A stretch of DNA of 64,000 nucleotides, taken from assembly GCF_001742165.1 (NCBI RefSeq), contig NZ_CP016442.1, forward strand, positions 930,001-994,000. Direction: 5' to 3'. This DNA is from Burkholderia stabilis. Lineage in GTDB: Bacteria > Pseudomonadota > Gammaproteobacteria > Burkholderiales > Burkholderiaceae. Position numbers and translations under genes: made by a program. Below, one piece after another: positions 41,886 through 52,977 of the stretch (position 1 is the stretch's first letter; each line of letters opens with the position of its first letter). Under the pieces are notes generated by a model that was not told the origin of the DNA, made no database searches, and saw only the letters and a program-made list of their open reading frames with translations.

Positions 41886-43382
41886 ATGAAATCCTCCCCG
41901 TTGTCCGTGCGCGCCGGGTCGTGCCGCGTCGCCGTTGCCGCCGCGGTCGCCGCACTGGCGCTGGCGGGCTGCGCGAACTACATCGGCATCAAAAGCGACA
42001 AGCAGATCGCCCCTGCGTCGCAATTCGAATCCGCCCAGAGCCTGCCGGCCCAGGGCGGCCAATGGCCGGCGCTCGACTGGGCAAGCCAGTTCGGCGATCC
42101 GCAGTTGCCGAAGCTGATCGACGAAGCCCTCCAGGGCAATCCGTCGATCGCGCAGGCGCAGGCGCGCATCGCGAAGGCATCGTCCTACATCGAATCGTCG
42201 CGTTCGAACCTGCTGCCGAAGGCCGAGGCCAGCTATTCGTGGACGCGCGAGCTGTATTCGGGGAACGCGCTGTTCCCGCCCCCATACGGCGGCCAGTGGT
42301 ACAGCGAGAACAACGCGCTCGCGAGCGCGTCGTGGGAACTCGACCTGTGGGGCAAGAACCGCGAACGCCTGCATACCGCCGTATCGCAGGAAAAGGCCGC
42401 CGAAGCCGACATGCAGCAGGCGCGCATCACGCTCGCGTCGTCGGTCGCGCGCACTTATAACTCGCTCGCGCAGCTCTATGCGCTGCGCGACATCGCGCAA
42501 CGCGAGATCGCCAACCGCGAGACGGTCGGCAAGATCACCGACGGCCGCGTATCGGCCGGCCTCGACACCAACGTCGAACGCCAGACGGCCCGCGGCAATA
42601 TCGCGACGACCCAGGCGTCGCTGTCGGACCTCGACGGCCAGATCACGACGGTGCGCTACCAGCTCGCCGCATTGCTCGGCAAGGGTCCGGATCGCGGGTT
42701 GCAGATCGCCGCGCCCGTGCTGAACCCGAGCGGCGAAGTCGCCCTGCCCGGCAACCTGCCGGCCGATCTCGTCGCGCGCCGCCCCGACATCGTTGCCGCG
42801 CGCTGGCAGGTCGAGGCCGCGATGCACGACGTGAAGGAAGCAAAGGCCGAGTTCTACCCCGACGTGAACCTCGCGGCCGGCTTCGGCTTCGATGCGTTCG
42901 GCTGGGGCAAATTCCTGAACTTCGCGAGCCGCCAGGCGCAGTTCGGCCCGGCGATCCACCTGCCGATCTTCGACGCCGGCGCGCTGCGCGCGCAGCTCAA
43001 GGGTCGCTATGCGGACTTCGACCTGTCGGTCGCGAACTACAACCAGACGCTGATCAGCGCGCTGAACGACGTCGCGACGCAAGTCGCGTCGATCCGCGCG
43101 GTCGATCGCCAGATGGGCGATGCGCAACGCGCGCTCGACGCGTCGACGCGCGCGTACGACCTCGCCGTGATTCGCTACAAGGCCGGCCTGTCGCCGCAAC
43201 TGCAGGTGCTGACCGCGGACAGCAACCGCCTCGCATCGGAGCAGACGGTGACCAACCTGAAGATGCGCCGGCGCGACATGCAGCTCGCACTGATCAAGGC
43301 GCTGGGCGGCGGGTTCGATGCGACCGGTACGCCGCTCGCCGCGCCCGATGCCGACAAGCCGACAAAACAGGCCGCCAACTGA
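41886..43382 (+). CDS. NodT-type outer-membrane efflux lipoprotein
   Basis: 498 residues. The signal peptide ends in lipobox LAGC. Two outer-membrane efflux (TolC-like) repeats follow: SYIESSRSNLLPKAEASYSWTR in the first, and WQVEAAMHDVKEAKAEFYPDVNL in the second. The protein forms the outer-membrane exit duct for the EmrAB-like pump encoded downstream. A GTG at 41850 would add 12 residues; the ATG at 41886 is preferred because it directly opens the signal peptide and has AGGGG upstream. Confidence 0.88.
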   Translation: MKSSPLSVRAGSCRVAVAAAVAALALAGCANYIGIKSDKQIAPASQFESAQSLPAQGGQWPALDWASQFGDPQLPKLIDEALQGNPSIAQAQARIAKASSYIESSRSNLLPKAEASYSWTRELYSGNALFPPPYGGQWYSENNALASASWELDLWGKNRERLHTAVSQEKAAEADMQQARITLASSVARTYNSLAQLYALRDIAQREIANRETVGKITDGRVSAGLDTNVERQTARGNIATTQASLSDLDGQITTVRYQLAALLGKGPDRGLQIAAPVLNPSGEVALPGNLPADLVARRPDIVAARWQVEAAMHDVKEAKAEFYPDVNLAAGFGFDAFGWGKFLNFASRQAQFGPAIHLPIFDAGALRAQLKGRYADFDLSVANYNQTLISALNDVATQVASIRAVDRQMGDAQRALDASTRAYDLAVIRYKAGLSPQLQVLTADSNRLASEQTVTNLKMRRRDMQLALIKALGGGFDATGTPLAAPDADKPTKQAAN

Positions 43383-43434
43383 TCCGGCGCCACCACTACG
43401 CAGACACTCGAAATAACGGACGGAGAAAATCGCC

Positions 43435-44652
43435 ATGAGCGACCCTCAACAAAACGCCGCCAGCGCACAGTCGCAGAACAACGGGAAGCGCAAACGGATG
43501 ATGACGCTGCTCGTCGCGGTCATCGTGATCGCGGCCATCGCGTACGGCCTGTACTACTTCCTCGTCGCCCGCTTCCATGAAGGGACCGACGACGCATACG
43601 TGAACGGCAACGTCGTGCAGATCACGCCGCAGGTCACGGGCACCGTGATCGCCGTGAAGGCGGACGATACGCAAACGGTCAAGGCCGGCGATCCGCTGGT
43701 CGTGCTCGACCCGGCCGATTCGCAGGTCGCGCTGCAGCAGGCCGAAGCCAACCTCGCGCAGACCGTGCGCCAGGTCCGCGGCCTGTTCGTCAACGACGAC
43801 CAGTACCGCGCGCAGGTCGCGCTGCGCCAGTCCGACCTGTCGAAGGCCGAAGACGACCTACGCCGCCGCGTGGCCGTCGCACAGACGGGCGCCGTGTCGC
43901 AGGAAGAAATCTCGCACGCACGTGACGCCGTGCGCGCCGCACAGGCGTCGCTCGACGCGTCGCAGCAGCAGCTCGCGTCGAACCGCGCGCTGACCGCGAA
44001 CACGACGATCGCGTCGCATCCGAACGTGATGGCCGCCGCCGCGAAGGTTCGCGACGCTTACCTCGCGAATGCACGTAACGTGCTGCCGGCGCCGGTGACG
44101 GGCTACGTCGCGAAGCGCTCGGTGCAGGTCGGCCAGCGCGTGTCGCCCGGCACGCCGCTGATGTCGGTGGTGCCGCTCAATGCCGTGTGGGTCGATGCGA
44201 ACTTCAAGGAAGTCCAGCTCAAGCACATGCGCATCGGCCAGCCGGTCGAGCTGACGGCCGACATCTACGGCTCGTCGGCCGTCTACCACGGCAAGGTCGT
44301 CGGCTTCTCGGCCGGTACGGGCTCGGCGTTCTCGCTGCTGCCGGCGCAGAACGCGACCGGCAACTGGATCAAGGTCGTCCAGCGCCTGCCGGTGCGTATC
44401 GAGCTCGACCCGAAGGATCTCGACAAGCATCCGCTGCGCATCGGTCTGTCGATGCAGGTCGACGTGGACATCAAGGACGAACGCGGCGACCAGCTCGTCA
44501 ACGCGCCGAACACCGTCTACGAGACCAACGTGTTCGCGAAGTACGGCGACGAAGCCGACGCAGAAATCGCACGCGTCATCGCCGAGAACGCCGGCGGCAA
44601 CGCGTCGGCGCCGGCTGCGGCCAAGCAGAACAGCGCCGCGAAAATGATGTAA
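43435..44652 (+). CDS. emrA: EmrA-like membrane fusion protein (HlyD family)
   Basis: 405 residues. A cytoplasmic N-terminus rich in Gln/Asn is followed by one membrane helix (~22-44) and the EmrA signature TDDAYVNGNVVQITPQVTGTV. A coiled-coil hairpin (~110-190) is followed by the second lipoyl half (PAPVTGYVAKRSVQVGQRV) and a beta-barrel. It links the inner-membrane pump to the outer-membrane channel. It lies 52 bp after the NodT gene and 27 bp before emrB. Confidence 0.9.
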   Translation: MSDPQQNAASAQSQNNGKRKRMMTLLVAVIVIAAIAYGLYYFLVARFHEGTDDAYVNGNVVQITPQVTGTVIAVKADDTQTVKAGDPLVVLDPADSQVALQQAEANLAQTVRQVRGLFVNDDQYRAQVALRQSDLSKAEDDLRRRVAVAQTGAVSQEEISHARDAVRAAQASLDASQQQLASNRALTANTTIASHPNVMAAAAKVRDAYLANARNVLPAPVTGYVAKRSVQVGQRVSPGTPLMSVVPLNAVWVDANFKEVQLKHMRIGQPVELTADIYGSSAVYHGKVVGFSAGTGSAFSLLPAQNATGNWIKVVQRLPVRIELDPKDLDKHPLRIGLSMQVDVDIKDERGDQLVNAPNTVYETNVFAKYGDEADAEIARVIAENAGGNASAPAAAKQNSAAKMM

Positions 44653-44679
44653 CCGTTCCGACTTCGGAAAACCACCGAC

Positions 44680-46239
44680 ATGGCACAGGCTCCTGCCTCC
44701 TACCCGCCCTTGCAGGGCGGGCAACTCATTCTCGGGACAATCGCGGTATCGCTCGCGGTGTTCATGAACGTGCTCGACACGTCCATCGCGAACGTCGCGA
44801 TCCCGACTATCTCGGGCGACCTCGGCGTATCGTCCGACCAGGGCACATGGGTCATCACGTCGTTCGCGGTCGCGAACGCAATCTCGGTGCCGCTGACGGG
44901 CTGGCTGACCGACCGCTTCGGACAGGTCCGCCTGTTCCTCGCATCGATCATCCTGTTCGTCATCTCGTCGTGGATGTGCGGGCTCGCACCGAGCCTGCCG
45001 TTCCTGCTTGCATCGCGGGTCCTCCAGGGTGCGGTCGCGGGGCCGATGATTCCGCTGTCTCAATCGCTGCTGCTGTCGAGCTATCCGCGTGCGAAGGCGC
45101 CGATGGCGCTCGCGCTATGGTCGATGACGACGCTGATCGCGCCGGTCGCGGGCCCGATCCTCGGCGGCTGGATATCGGACAACTACTCGTGGCCGTGGAT
45201 CTTCTACGTGAACATCCCGGTCGGCATCGCCGCCGCGCTCGCCACGTGGTCGATCTATCGCACGCGTGAATCGACGGTGCGCCGCGCGCCGATCGACGGC
45301 GTCGGCCTTGCGCTGCTCGTGCTGTGGGTCGGATCGCTGCAGATCATGCTCGACAAGGGCAAGGATCTGGACTGGTTCGCATCGACCACGATCGTCGCGC
45401 TCGCGTTGATCGCGATCATCTCGTTCGCGTTCTTCGTGATCTGGGAACTGACCGCCGAGCACCCCGTCGTCGACCTGTCGCTGTTCCGCCGGCGCAACTT
45501 CACGGGCGGCACGATTGCGCTTGCGGTCGGTTACGGGCTCTACTTCGGCAACCTCGTGCTGCTGCCGCTGTGGCTGCAGACGCAGATCGGCTACACGGCA
45601 ACCGACGCCGGCCTCGTGATGGCGCCGGTCGGGCTGTTCGCGATCCTGCTGTCGCCGCTGACCGGCAAGTTCCTGCCGCGCACCGACCCGCGCTACATCG
45701 CGACCGCCGCGTTTCTCATCTTCGCGCTGTGCTTCTGGATGCGATCGGGCTACACGACGGGCGTCGACGAGTGGTCGCTCACGCTGCCGACGCTCGTGCA
45801 GGGCGTCGCGATGGCCGGCTTCTTCATTCCGCTCGTGTCGATCACGTTGTCCGGGCTCCCCGGCCACCGCATCCCGGCGGCGTCCGGCCTGTCGAACTTC
45901 GTGCGGATCATGTGCGGCGGCATCGGCACGTCGATCTTCCAGACTGCGTGGGATCATCGCAACAACTTCCACCACGCGCAGCTCGTCGAGCAGACGAACG
46001 TGTACAACCCGACGTTCAACCAGGCCGTGACGCAGATGGGCAATCTCGGGCTGACGCAGGACCAGGCGCATGGCCTCATCAACAACCTGGCCACGCAGCA
46101 GGCCGCGCAGCTCGGTGTGAACGATCTGTTCTACGTCTCGGCGGCGATCTTCGTGCTGCTGATCGCGCTGATCTGGATCACCAAACCAGAACGCGCGGGC
46201 GGCGGCGATGCAGGTGCGGCAGCATCGGCCGCGCACTGA
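44680..46239 (+). CDS. emrB: EmrB-like DHA2 multidrug transporter
   Basis: 519 residues and about 14 membrane segments. The DHA2 motifs are visible: LDTSIANVAIPTISGDLG in helix 1, WLTDRFGQVRLFL in loop 2-3 and the motif-C region LWSMTTLIAPVAGPILGGWI. It is a proton-driven drug efflux pump of the inner membrane. It ends the operon, and a strong bidirectional terminator separates it from truB. Confidence 0.92.
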   Translation: MAQAPASYPPLQGGQLILGTIAVSLAVFMNVLDTSIANVAIPTISGDLGVSSDQGTWVITSFAVANAISVPLTGWLTDRFGQVRLFLASIILFVISSWMCGLAPSLPFLLASRVLQGAVAGPMIPLSQSLLLSSYPRAKAPMALALWSMTTLIAPVAGPILGGWISDNYSWPWIFYVNIPVGIAAALATWSIYRTRESTVRRAPIDGVGLALLVLWVGSLQIMLDKGKDLDWFASTTIVALALIAIISFAFFVIWELTAEHPVVDLSLFRRRNFTGGTIALAVGYGLYFGNLVLLPLWLQTQIGYTATDAGLVMAPVGLFAILLSPLTGKFLPRTDPRYIATAAFLIFALCFWMRSGYTTGVDEWSLTLPTLVQGVAMAGFFIPLVSITLSGLPGHRIPAASGLSNFVRIMCGGIGTSIFQTAWDHRNNFHHAQLVEQTNVYNPTFNQAVTQMGNLGLTQDQAHGLINNLATQQAAQLGVNDLFYVSAAIFVLLIALIWITKPERAGGGDAGAAASAAH

Positions 46240-46273
46240 GCGTTACGCGGCAACGCACCCGAGTGCGCCAAAC

Positions 46274-46307
46274 AAAAAACCCGGTCGATATCGACCGGGT
46301 TTTTTTA
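46274..46307. terminator. Bidirectional terminator between emrB and truB
   Basis: Perfect palindrome AACCCGGTCGAT/ATCGACCGGGTT with an A-run on the left and TTTTTT on the right, so it serves both convergent transcripts. Confidence 0.92.
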
Positions 46308-46338
46308 TTGCTCCGATGGCGCGCTCGCGCCGCTGGCG

Positions 46339-47271
46339 TCACGCAGCCGTCACGACGAGACGTTCCGGTGCGAGCACGCCGTTCGCCTTGCGGGCGACAC
46401 CGAGCAGTCGCGTCGCATCGTAGACGCGCACACGCTCGCCGTCGGCCGCATCGATCGGACCGAGCTCCGACAGCGGCAGGCGCTGACCGTGCAGGAACCG
46501 CTTTGCACACGTGTCGTCGAGCCGGACGGCCGGAAACGTCGACAGCAACGCATCGACCGGCTGAAGCCACGCATCGCGCGCCGATTCCGCGGCGTCCGAC
46601 AACGCATCGAGCGTCACCGCATGCTCGAGCGTCAGCGCGCCGACGCCCGTGCGACGCAACATCGTCAGATGCGCACCGCATCCCAGGGCCTCGCCGATAT
46701 CCTCCGCCAGCGTGCGCACGTAGGTGCCCTTGCTGCAGGTCACACGAAACGTCACGTCGGGCAACTCGCAGGCGAGCAGATCGAGTACATGAATCGTCAC
46801 GTTGCGGCCTTCGCGCTCGACCGTCTGGCCCGCGCGCGCATATTCGTACAGCGGCTTGCCGTCGCGCTTGAGCGCCGAATACATCGGCGGCACCTGCACG
46901 ATCTCGCCGGTGAAGCGCACGAGTGCGGCTTCAACGGCTGCGCGGTCGCACTCGACCGGCCGCGTGTCGATCACTTCGCCTTCAGCGTCGCCGGTGGCCG
47001 TGCGCTGGCCGAGCCGCATCGTCGCTTCGTAGGTCTTGTCGGCCTCGAGCAAGTCCTGCGAGAACTTCGTCGCCTCGCCGAAGCACAGCGGCAGCAGGCC
47101 CGAGGCCAACGGATCGAGCGTGCCGGTGTGACCGGCTTTCTTCGCGAGAAGCAGGCGCTTCGCGCGAATCAGCGCATCGTTGCTCGACAGGCCGACCGGC
47201 TTGTCGAGCAGGAGGACGCCGTCCAACACACGCCGGGGCACGCGCGGACGTTGAGGTGCTGCATTCGTCAT
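46339..47271 (-). CDS. truB: tRNA pseudouridine-55 synthase
   Basis: 310 residues. GVLLLDKPVGLSSNDAL opens the fold and KKAGHTGTLDPLASGLLPLC holds the catalytic Asp. KGTYVRTLAEDIGEALG is the third family motif, and a C-terminal PUA-like region follows. It makes pseudouridine 55 in the T-loop of tRNAs. It starts 13 bp after rbfA, at the end of the nusA-infB operon. Confidence 0.95.
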   Translation of the reverse strand: MTNAAPQRPRVPRRVLDGVLLLDKPVGLSSNDALIRAKRLLLAKKAGHTGTLDPLASGLLPLCFGEATKFSQDLLEADKTYEATMRLGQRTATGDAEGEVIDTRPVECDRAAVEAALVRFTGEIVQVPPMYSALKRDGKPLYEYARAGQTVEREGRNVTIHVLDLLACELPDVTFRVTCSKGTYVRTLAEDIGEALGCGAHLTMLRRTGVGALTLEHAVTLDALSDAAESARDAWLQPVDALLSTFPAVRLDDTCAKRFLHGQRLPLSELGPIDAADGERVRVYDATRLLGVARKANGVLAPERLVVTAA

Positions 47272-47284
47272 AGGCCGGTCGAGC

Positions 47285-47683
47285 TCAGTCGTCCTTGGCG
47301 GGCGCGTCGGCCTCGTCGTCGTCCTTCGCGCGCGTCGAGTTCGCTTCCTTGATCAGGCGCGACATTTCGACGGCCTTCTCGATCGTCTGGTCGTAGTGGA
47401 AATGCAGCGTCGGCACCGTATGAATGTGCAGACGCTTGAACAGCAGGTTGTGCAAGTGACCCGACGCATGATTCAGCGCCTCCTGCGTCTTTTCCGGATC
47501 GCCGGTCAGCGCCGTGAAGTAGACCTTCGCGTGCGCGTAATCCGGCGTGAGCTCCACGCTCTGGATGGTCACGATGCCGATGCGCGGGTCTTTGACCTCG
47601 CGCATGATGAGCTCGGACAGGTCGCGCTGAATCTGGTCGGCGATCTGAACGTTGCGATTGGGGGAAGTACGTTTCCTGGACAT
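47285..47683 (-). CDS. rbfA: 30S ribosome-binding factor A
   Basis: 132 residues. The KH-like core is evident: [22 protein letters not shown], then [12 protein letters not shown] and [21 protein letters not shown]. An acidic C-terminal tail ([14 protein letters not shown]) follows. It matures the 30S subunit and 16S rRNA 5' end. It lies between infB and truB, as usual in proteobacteria. Confidence 0.95.
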   Translation of the reverse strand: MSRKRTSPNRNVQIADQIQRDLSELIMREVKDPRIGIVTIQSVELTPDYAHAKVYFTALTGDPEKTQEALNHASGHLHNLLFKRLHIHTVPTLHFHYDQTIEKAVEMSRLIKEANSTRAKDDDEADAPAKDD

Positions 47684-47741
47684 GATCGATCCCTGATTCG
47701 TTTATCAGGATAATGCGGCCGCCTTTTGGCGGGCCGCCATG

Positions 47742-47779
47742 AAAAATGGGCGGGACAAGCCCAAGCCTGCCCCGCCCAT
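47742..47779 (-). terminator. Possible internal terminator between infB and rbfA
   Basis: Minus-strand stem ATGGGCGGG/CCCGCCCAT with a 16-nt loop, then TTTTTC. A second GC-rich hairpin (GCGGCC...GGCCGC) follows. This may lower rbfA-truB expression relative to infB. Confidence 0.6.
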
Positions 47780-47796
47780 GAGCCGATACGCGACGA

Positions 47797-50736
47797 TTAC
47801 AGCGTACGCGCGACTTCGGTCACTTCGAAGACTTCGAACTGGTCGCCTTCCACGATGTCGTTGAAGTTCTTCACCGACATACCGCACTCGAAGCCTTGCT
47901 TGACTTCCTTCACGTCGTCCTTGAAGCGCTTCAGCGATTCGAGTTCGCCCGTGAAGATCACGACGTTGTTGCGCAGCACGCGAACCGACGACGAGCGCTT
48001 GACGATACCGTCCGTGACCATACAGCCTGCGACCGCGCCGATCTTCGGCACCTTGAACACCTGGCGCACCTCGACCGTACCGGTGATGACTTCTCGCTTC
48101 TCCGGTGCCAGCATGCCCGACATCGCCGCCTTCACCTCATCCACTGCGTCATAGATGATGTTGTAGTAGCGGATGTCGACGCCATTGGCTTCCGCGAGCT
48201 TGCGCGCCTGCGCATCCGCACGCGTGTTGAAGCCGATGATGACTGCCTTCGACGCCGTTGCAAGGTTGACGTCGTTTTCGCTGATGCCGCCCACCGCGCC
48301 GTGCACGATCTGCACGCGCACTTCGTCGGTCGACAGCTTGAGCAGCGACTGCACGAGCGCTTCCTGCGAACCCTGCACGTCGGCCTTGACGATAAGCGGC
48401 AGGTTCTGCACTTCGCCTTCGCCCATCTGCTCGAGCATGCTTTCCAGCTTCGCGGCCTGCTGCTTCGCGAGCTTCACGTCACGGAACTTGCCCTGACGGA
48501 ACAGTGCGATTTCACGCGCCTTGCGCTCGTCCGGCAGCACGATCACTTCCTCGCCCGCACCCGGCACTTCCGACAGACCCTGGATTTCGACCGGGATCGA
48601 CGGGCCGGCTTCCTTCGTCGGCTTGCCGTTCTCGTCGAGCATCGCACGCACGCGGCCATAGGCCGAGCCCGCGAGCACGATATCGCCACGATTCAGCGTA
48701 CCGGACTGCACGAGGATCGTCGCAACCGGGCCCTTGCCCTTGTCGAGCTTCGCTTCGATCACGATGCCCTTGGCGGGTGCTTCGACCGGTGCCTTCAGCT
48801 CCAGCACTTCGGCCTGCAGCAGCACGTTCTCGAGCAGATCGTCGATGCCCGCACCCGTCTTCGCCGACACCGGCACGAACGGCGAATCGCCACCGTATTC
48901 TTCCGGCACGACGCCTTCCGCGACCAGCTCCTGCTTGACGCGATCGGGGTTCGCTTCCGGCTTGTCGATCTTGTTGATCGCCACGACGATCGGCACGCCA
49001 CCCGCCTTTGCGTGAGCGATAGCTTCCTTCGTCTGCGGCATCACGCCATCGTCGGCCGCCACCACCAGCACCACGATGTCGGTCGCCTTCGCGCCGCGTG
49101 CACGCATTGCCGTGAACGCCTCGTGACCCGGCGTATCGAGGAACGTGATGACGCCGCGCGGCGTTTCGACGTGATATGCGCCGATGTGCTGCGTAATGCC
49201 GCCCGCTTCGCCTGCGGCAACCTTCGCGCGGCGGATGTGGTCGAGCAGCGAGGTCTTGCCGTGGTCGACGTGACCCATCACCGTGACGACCGGCGGACGC
49301 GGCAGTTGCTCCGCATCGGTGCTCGTTTCGCCTTCGACGAGCAGCGCTTCCGGATCGTCCAGCTTCGCCGCAACCGCGCGGTGGCCCAGTTCTTCGACGA
49401 CGATCATCGCCGTTTCCTGGTCCAGCACCTGGTTGATCGTGACCATCTGGCCCATCTTCATCATCACCTTGATGACTTCGGAGGCCTTGATCGACATCTT
49501 GTGCGCGAGATCGGCAACCGACACGGTTTCCGGCACGTGCACTTCACGGACGATCGGTTCGGTCGGCGCCTGGAACGACGATGCGCTGTCCTGGTGACGG
49601 CCGCGACCCTTCGGGCCGCCGCGCCAGCCGCGGTCGACGCCGCCGCTCGAGTCGCCGCGCGTCTTGATGCCGCGACGCTTCGCCGCGTCGTCCTGCCAGC
49701 CGCCCTTGCCTGCGCCCGGCTTCTTGTTGCGGTCGCCCGCGCCTGCCGGCGCCTGCGTCGTTGCCGGCGTTGCAGCGCCTGCCGGCTTCTTCACCGCCGG
49801 ACGTGCCTGTGCGCCTTCCGGCTTCGCCGGCTTGTGCAGCGTGCCCTTCGCTTCGGCCGGCTTCGGCGGTTCGACCGGCTTCGGCGGCTCGACTGCCTTG
49901 ACCACGGCCTTGCGCGGCGTGTTCATCATTTCGCGGATCGCGCGCGCTTCGGCCTCGGCGGCCGCACGGCGCTTGCTGATCTCTTCCTGCTCGGCGCGCG
50001 CCTTGTCCGCCGCCTCGCGGGCTGCGTCCTCGGCCTTCTTCGCCGCTTCGCGCTGCGCCGCACGTTCGGCAGCTGCGCGTGCTTCTGCGGCGGCGCGTGC
50101 TTCGTCCTGTTCGGTCTGAGCATTCGGCGCGACCTGCTCGGCCGCGGCGGCCTGCTGGGCTGCTGCCTGCTGCTGTGCCGCAGCGGCTTCGACCGCGGCA
50201 CGCTTCGCCGCAGCTTCTTCCTCTGCACGACGACGCTCGGCCTCAGCCGCTTCCTCGCGGGCACGACGCTCGGCTTCCTCGCGCTCGAGGCGCTCCTGGC
50301 GCTCGCGCAGTTCCTGCGCCTGCTTCTCGAGCAGCTCGGCCTCGCGGCGCGCTTCTTCCTCGCGACGCTTCAGTTCTGCATCGTCATCCGCTTCGGCGAC
50401 CTGCGCCTGACCCTGTTCCGCACCATCGCTCACTTCGTCACGCTTGACGAACGTGCGCTTCTTGCGGACCTCGACCTGAATGGTGCGAGCCTTGCCCGTC
50501 GCGTCAGATTGCTTGATCTCCGACGTATGCTTGCGGGTCAGCGTGATCTTGCGCTTGTCGCCGTCGGTTGCGCCGTGCGACTTGCGCAAATGATCGAGCA
50601 GACGCGCCTTGTCCGCTTCGGACAGCGCATCGTCTTCACTCGCTTTCTGGACGCCCGCTGCCTGCAGCTGTTCGAGCAGCACACCAGCAGGCATTTTCAG
50701 TTCCGCGGCAAATTGGGCTACGTTGTTACTCGCCAT
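47797..50736 (-). CDS. infB: Translation initiation factor IF-2
   Basis: 979 residues. IF2_N domain is at 1-55. A very long Glu/Arg/Ala-rich charged helix (~90-260) and a Pro/Lys/Ala linker lead to a second IF2_N (~395-445). The G domain starts near 484: [40 protein letters not shown]. Beta-barrel domains and the fMet-tRNA-binding C-terminus follow. It places initiator tRNA on the 30S subunit. Confidence 0.96.
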   Translation of the reverse strand: MASNNVAQFAAELKMPAGVLLEQLQAAGVQKASEDDALSEADKARLLDHLRKSHGATDGDKRKITLTRKHTSEIKQSDATGKARTIQVEVRKKRTFVKRDEVSDGAEQGQAQVAEADDDAELKRREEEARREAELLEKQAQELRERQERLEREEAERRAREEAAEAERRRAEEEAAAKRAAVEAAAAQQQAAAQQAAAAEQVAPNAQTEQDEARAAAEARAAAERAAQREAAKKAEDAAREAADKARAEQEEISKRRAAAEAEARAIREMMNTPRKAVVKAVEPPKPVEPPKPAEAKGTLHKPAKPEGAQARPAVKKPAGAATPATTQAPAGAGDRNKKPGAGKGGWQDDAAKRRGIKTRGDSSGGVDRGWRGGPKGRGRHQDSASSFQAPTEPIVREVHVPETVSVADLAHKMSIKASEVIKVMMKMGQMVTINQVLDQETAMIVVEELGHRAVAAKLDDPEALLVEGETSTDAEQLPRPPVVTVMGHVDHGKTSLLDHIRRAKVAAGEAGGITQHIGAYHVETPRGVITFLDTPGHEAFTAMRARGAKATDIVVLVVAADDGVMPQTKEAIAHAKAGGVPIVVAINKIDKPEANPDRVKQELVAEGVVPEEYGGDSPFVPVSAKTGAGIDDLLENVLLQAEVLELKAPVEAPAKGIVIEAKLDKGKGPVATILVQSGTLNRGDIVLAGSAYGRVRAMLDENGKPTKEAGPSIPVEIQGLSEVPGAGEEVIVLPDERKAREIALFRQGKFRDVKLAKQQAAKLESMLEQMGEGEVQNLPLIVKADVQGSQEALVQSLLKLSTDEVRVQIVHGAVGGISENDVNLATASKAVIIGFNTRADAQARKLAEANGVDIRYYNIIYDAVDEVKAAMSGMLAPEKREVITGTVEVRQVFKVPKIGAVAGCMVTDGIVKRSSSVRVLRNNVVIFTGELESLKRFKDDVKEVKQGFECGMSVKNFNDIVEGDQFEVFEVTEVARTL

Positions 50737-50827
50737 TCATTCCTCTTAGTGCAAGGACCGATTCCTTGCTGTTAGCATCGGGTCAGGCCATACGGCCGCC
50801 ATCAAATCAGTGCGCCATGGTCATTTC

Positions 50828-52303
50828 TCACTGGAACCAGTGTTCACGTGCTTTCATGATCAACGCCTTAGCGGCATCCTCTTCCATCCCGGTCATGTCG
50901 ACCAGTTCATCCACGGCCAGCTCGGCGAGATCGTCGCGCGTCTGCATGCCATGTTCGGCCAGCTTCGCGAGCAACTCCGGCGTGAGGCCGTCAAGGCTCT
51001 TGAGATCCAGCGCTGCGTTCTCGACCTTTTCTTCGTTCGCGATGGCCATCGTCAACAGCGCGTCGCGTGCGCGGTTGCGCAATTCGTGCACGGTGTCCTC
51101 GTCGAACGCCTCGATTTCGAGCATTTCGTTGAGCGGCACATAGGCGATCTCTTCGAGGCTCGTGAAGCCTTCGTCGATCAGGATGTCGGCAACTTCTTCG
51201 TCGACGTCGAGACGCGCCATGAACAGCGCACGCAGCCGGTCGCGCTCTTCACCCTGCTTCAGGGCGGATTCATCCGGCGTCATGATGTTGATCTGCCAGC
51301 CGGTCAGTTCGCCAGCGAGGCGAACGTTCTGACCGCTGCGGCCAATCGCGACAGCCAGCTCGTTCTCGTCGACGACGACGTCCATCGAGTGCTTTTCTTC
51401 ATCGACGACGATCGACTGGACAGCTGCCGGCGCGAGCGCGCCGATCACGAACTGGGCGGGATCCTCCGACCATAGCACGATGTCGATGTTTTCGCCACCA
51501 AGCTCGTTGCGCACGGCCTGCACGCGGGAGCCGCGGATGCCGACGCAGGTGCCGATCGGATCGATCCGCTTGTCGTATGCAATGACGCCGATCTTCGCGC
51601 GCACGCCCGGATCGCGAGCGGCTGCCTTGATTTCGAGCAGACCCTGCTCGATTTCCGGCACTTCCATCTCGAACAGCTTCATCAGGAACTCGGGCGCCGT
51701 GCGCGACAGTTCGATCTGCGGGCCGCGCGCGGTGCGGTCGACCTTCGCGATGTATGCGCGCACGCGGTCGCCCACGCGCAGGTTTTCCATCGGGATCAGC
51801 TGATCGCGGCGCAGCAGCGCCTCGACACGACCCGACTCGACGATGAAGTTGCCCTTGTCGAGGCGCTTCACCGTACCCGTCATGATCTTTTCGCCGCGTT
51901 CGAGGTAGTCGTTCAGGATCTGCTCGCGCTCTGCGTCGCGCACCTTCTGCAGGATCACCTGCTTCGCAGCCTGCGCGCCGATACGGCCGAACTCGATCGA
52001 CGGTACGGGTTCCTCGACATATTCACCGACTTCGACGTCGGGATTCTGCTCACGTGCTTCGAACAGCAGGATCTCGCGATCCGGCTCCTGCAAGCCTGCC
52101 TCGTCGGGTACGACGAGCCAGCGACGGAAGGTTTCGTGCTCGCCGCTTTCGCGATCGATATGGACGCGGATTTCGGCGCCTTCGTCGAACAGCTTCTTGG
52201 AAGCGGACGCGAGCGCAGCCTCGAGGGCGCCCAGCACCACATCCTTGTCGACGTTTTTCTCGCGCGCCAGCGCATCCACCAGCATCAACACTTCGCGACT
52301 CAT
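50828..52303 (-). CDS. nusA: Transcription termination/antitermination factor NusA
   Basis: 491 residues. N-terminal RNA-polymerase-binding domain ~1-125, S1 domain ([22 protein letters not shown]), two KH domains with GVRGSR-type loop ([31 protein letters not shown]) and two acidic C-terminal repeats. Its ATG overlaps the rimP stop (TAATG), giving translational coupling. It controls pausing, termination and antitermination. Confidence 0.96.
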   Translation of the reverse strand: MSREVLMLVDALAREKNVDKDVVLGALEAALASASKKLFDEGAEIRVHIDRESGEHETFRRWLVVPDEAGLQEPDREILLFEAREQNPDVEVGEYVEEPVPSIEFGRIGAQAAKQVILQKVRDAEREQILNDYLERGEKIMTGTVKRLDKGNFIVESGRVEALLRRDQLIPMENLRVGDRVRAYIAKVDRTARGPQIELSRTAPEFLMKLFEMEVPEIEQGLLEIKAAARDPGVRAKIGVIAYDKRIDPIGTCVGIRGSRVQAVRNELGGENIDIVLWSEDPAQFVIGALAPAAVQSIVVDEEKHSMDVVVDENELAVAIGRSGQNVRLAGELTGWQINIMTPDESALKQGEERDRLRALFMARLDVDEEVADILIDEGFTSLEEIAYVPLNEMLEIEAFDEDTVHELRNRARDALLTMAIANEEKVENAALDLKSLDGLTPELLAKLAEHGMQTRDDLAELAVDELVDMTGMEEDAAKALIMKAREHWFQ

Positions 52304-52761
52304 TATTTGCGGCTCCTAAAGTCAACTTGCGGAATCAGGCGGGCTTTGTCGATATCGGCCAGCGTGAAATCCAGCATGGCCGCCTCGCCCTTCTTCCTCT
52401 CAAATTCCAAACCGATCGTTTCGCCATTCGGCGCGTGCAGAATGCCCCGGTACGTCTTGCGCCCGTCCAGCGGCTTTTTCAAGGTCACGGAGACTTCACT
52501 GCCGGCGAAGCGCTCGAAGTCGGCAAGCTTCTTCAACGGGCGGTCGAGCCCCGGGGACGAGACTTCGAGCCGTTCGTAATCGATGTTTTCGACCGTCAAG
52601 ACGTGCTGGAGCTGACGCGTGACCTTTTCGCAATCTTCGAGCGAGATGCCGGCAGGCTGATCGATATAGATGCAAAGCATGCCGCGCCCGGTGCGCTCGA
52701 GATCCACCAGCTCGTAGCCGAGCCCGGTGACCGTGGTTTCTATCAGTTCCGTCAGTTGCAC
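52303..52761 (-). CDS. rimP: Ribosome maturation factor RimP
   Basis: 152 residues. N-terminal domain [22 protein letters not shown], then [23 protein letters not shown], and [11 protein letters not shown], the RimP family signature; C-terminal SH3-like domain. It matures the 30S subunit. First gene of the rimP-nusA-infB unit; a short terminated leader precedes it. Confidence 0.95.
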   Translation of the reverse strand: MQLTELIETTVTGLGYELVDLERTGRGMLCIYIDQPAGISLEDCEKVTRQLQHVLTVENIDYERLEVSSPGLDRPLKKLADFERFAGSEVSVTLKKPLDGRKTYRGILHAPNGETIGLEFERKKGEAAMLDFTLADIDKARLIPQVDFRSRK

Positions 52762-52863
52762 TGTGTCCTCTCAGGTGTTCGCGCCCGCCGCTCGCGATTC
52801 ACCCGCGGGCGCGCGCCTTAGCCGGCGCAGGAAGCGCTACCCGAGATGCCTAACCGTTTCAGC

Positions 52864-52954
52864 AAAAAAAAATGGGCGGAACGCCCATCTTCTTACTGGT
52901 GGTCGCACCTGAGCCGCACATTGAATCCGTACGCCCAGCGACTCCGCGATTATA
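52864..52954 (-). ncRNA. Candidate rimP leader/attenuator RNA
   Basis: On the minus strand a promoter (TTGGCG at 52977-52972, 17-nt spacer, TATAAT at 52954-52949) would start RNA near 52942. After ~55 nt comes a terminator: ATGGGCG/CGCCCAT around a 3-nt loop and nine T. rimP begins ~100 nt beyond. The layout fits an attenuated leader controlling rimP-nusA-infB, or a short separate RNA. The hairpin could also end rluB transcripts. Nothing else was recognised in 52978-53221. Confidence 0.55.
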
Positions 52955-52977
52955 GCGATTTTTGGCGCAAACGCCAA
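52949..52977 (-). promoter_or_regulatory. Sigma-70 promoter for the rimP-nusA-infB operon
   Basis: TTGGCG, 17-nt spacer, TATAAT: a full -10 match and a 4/6 match at -35 with ideal spacing. It lies ~190 bp before the rimP start. Confidence 0.7.
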
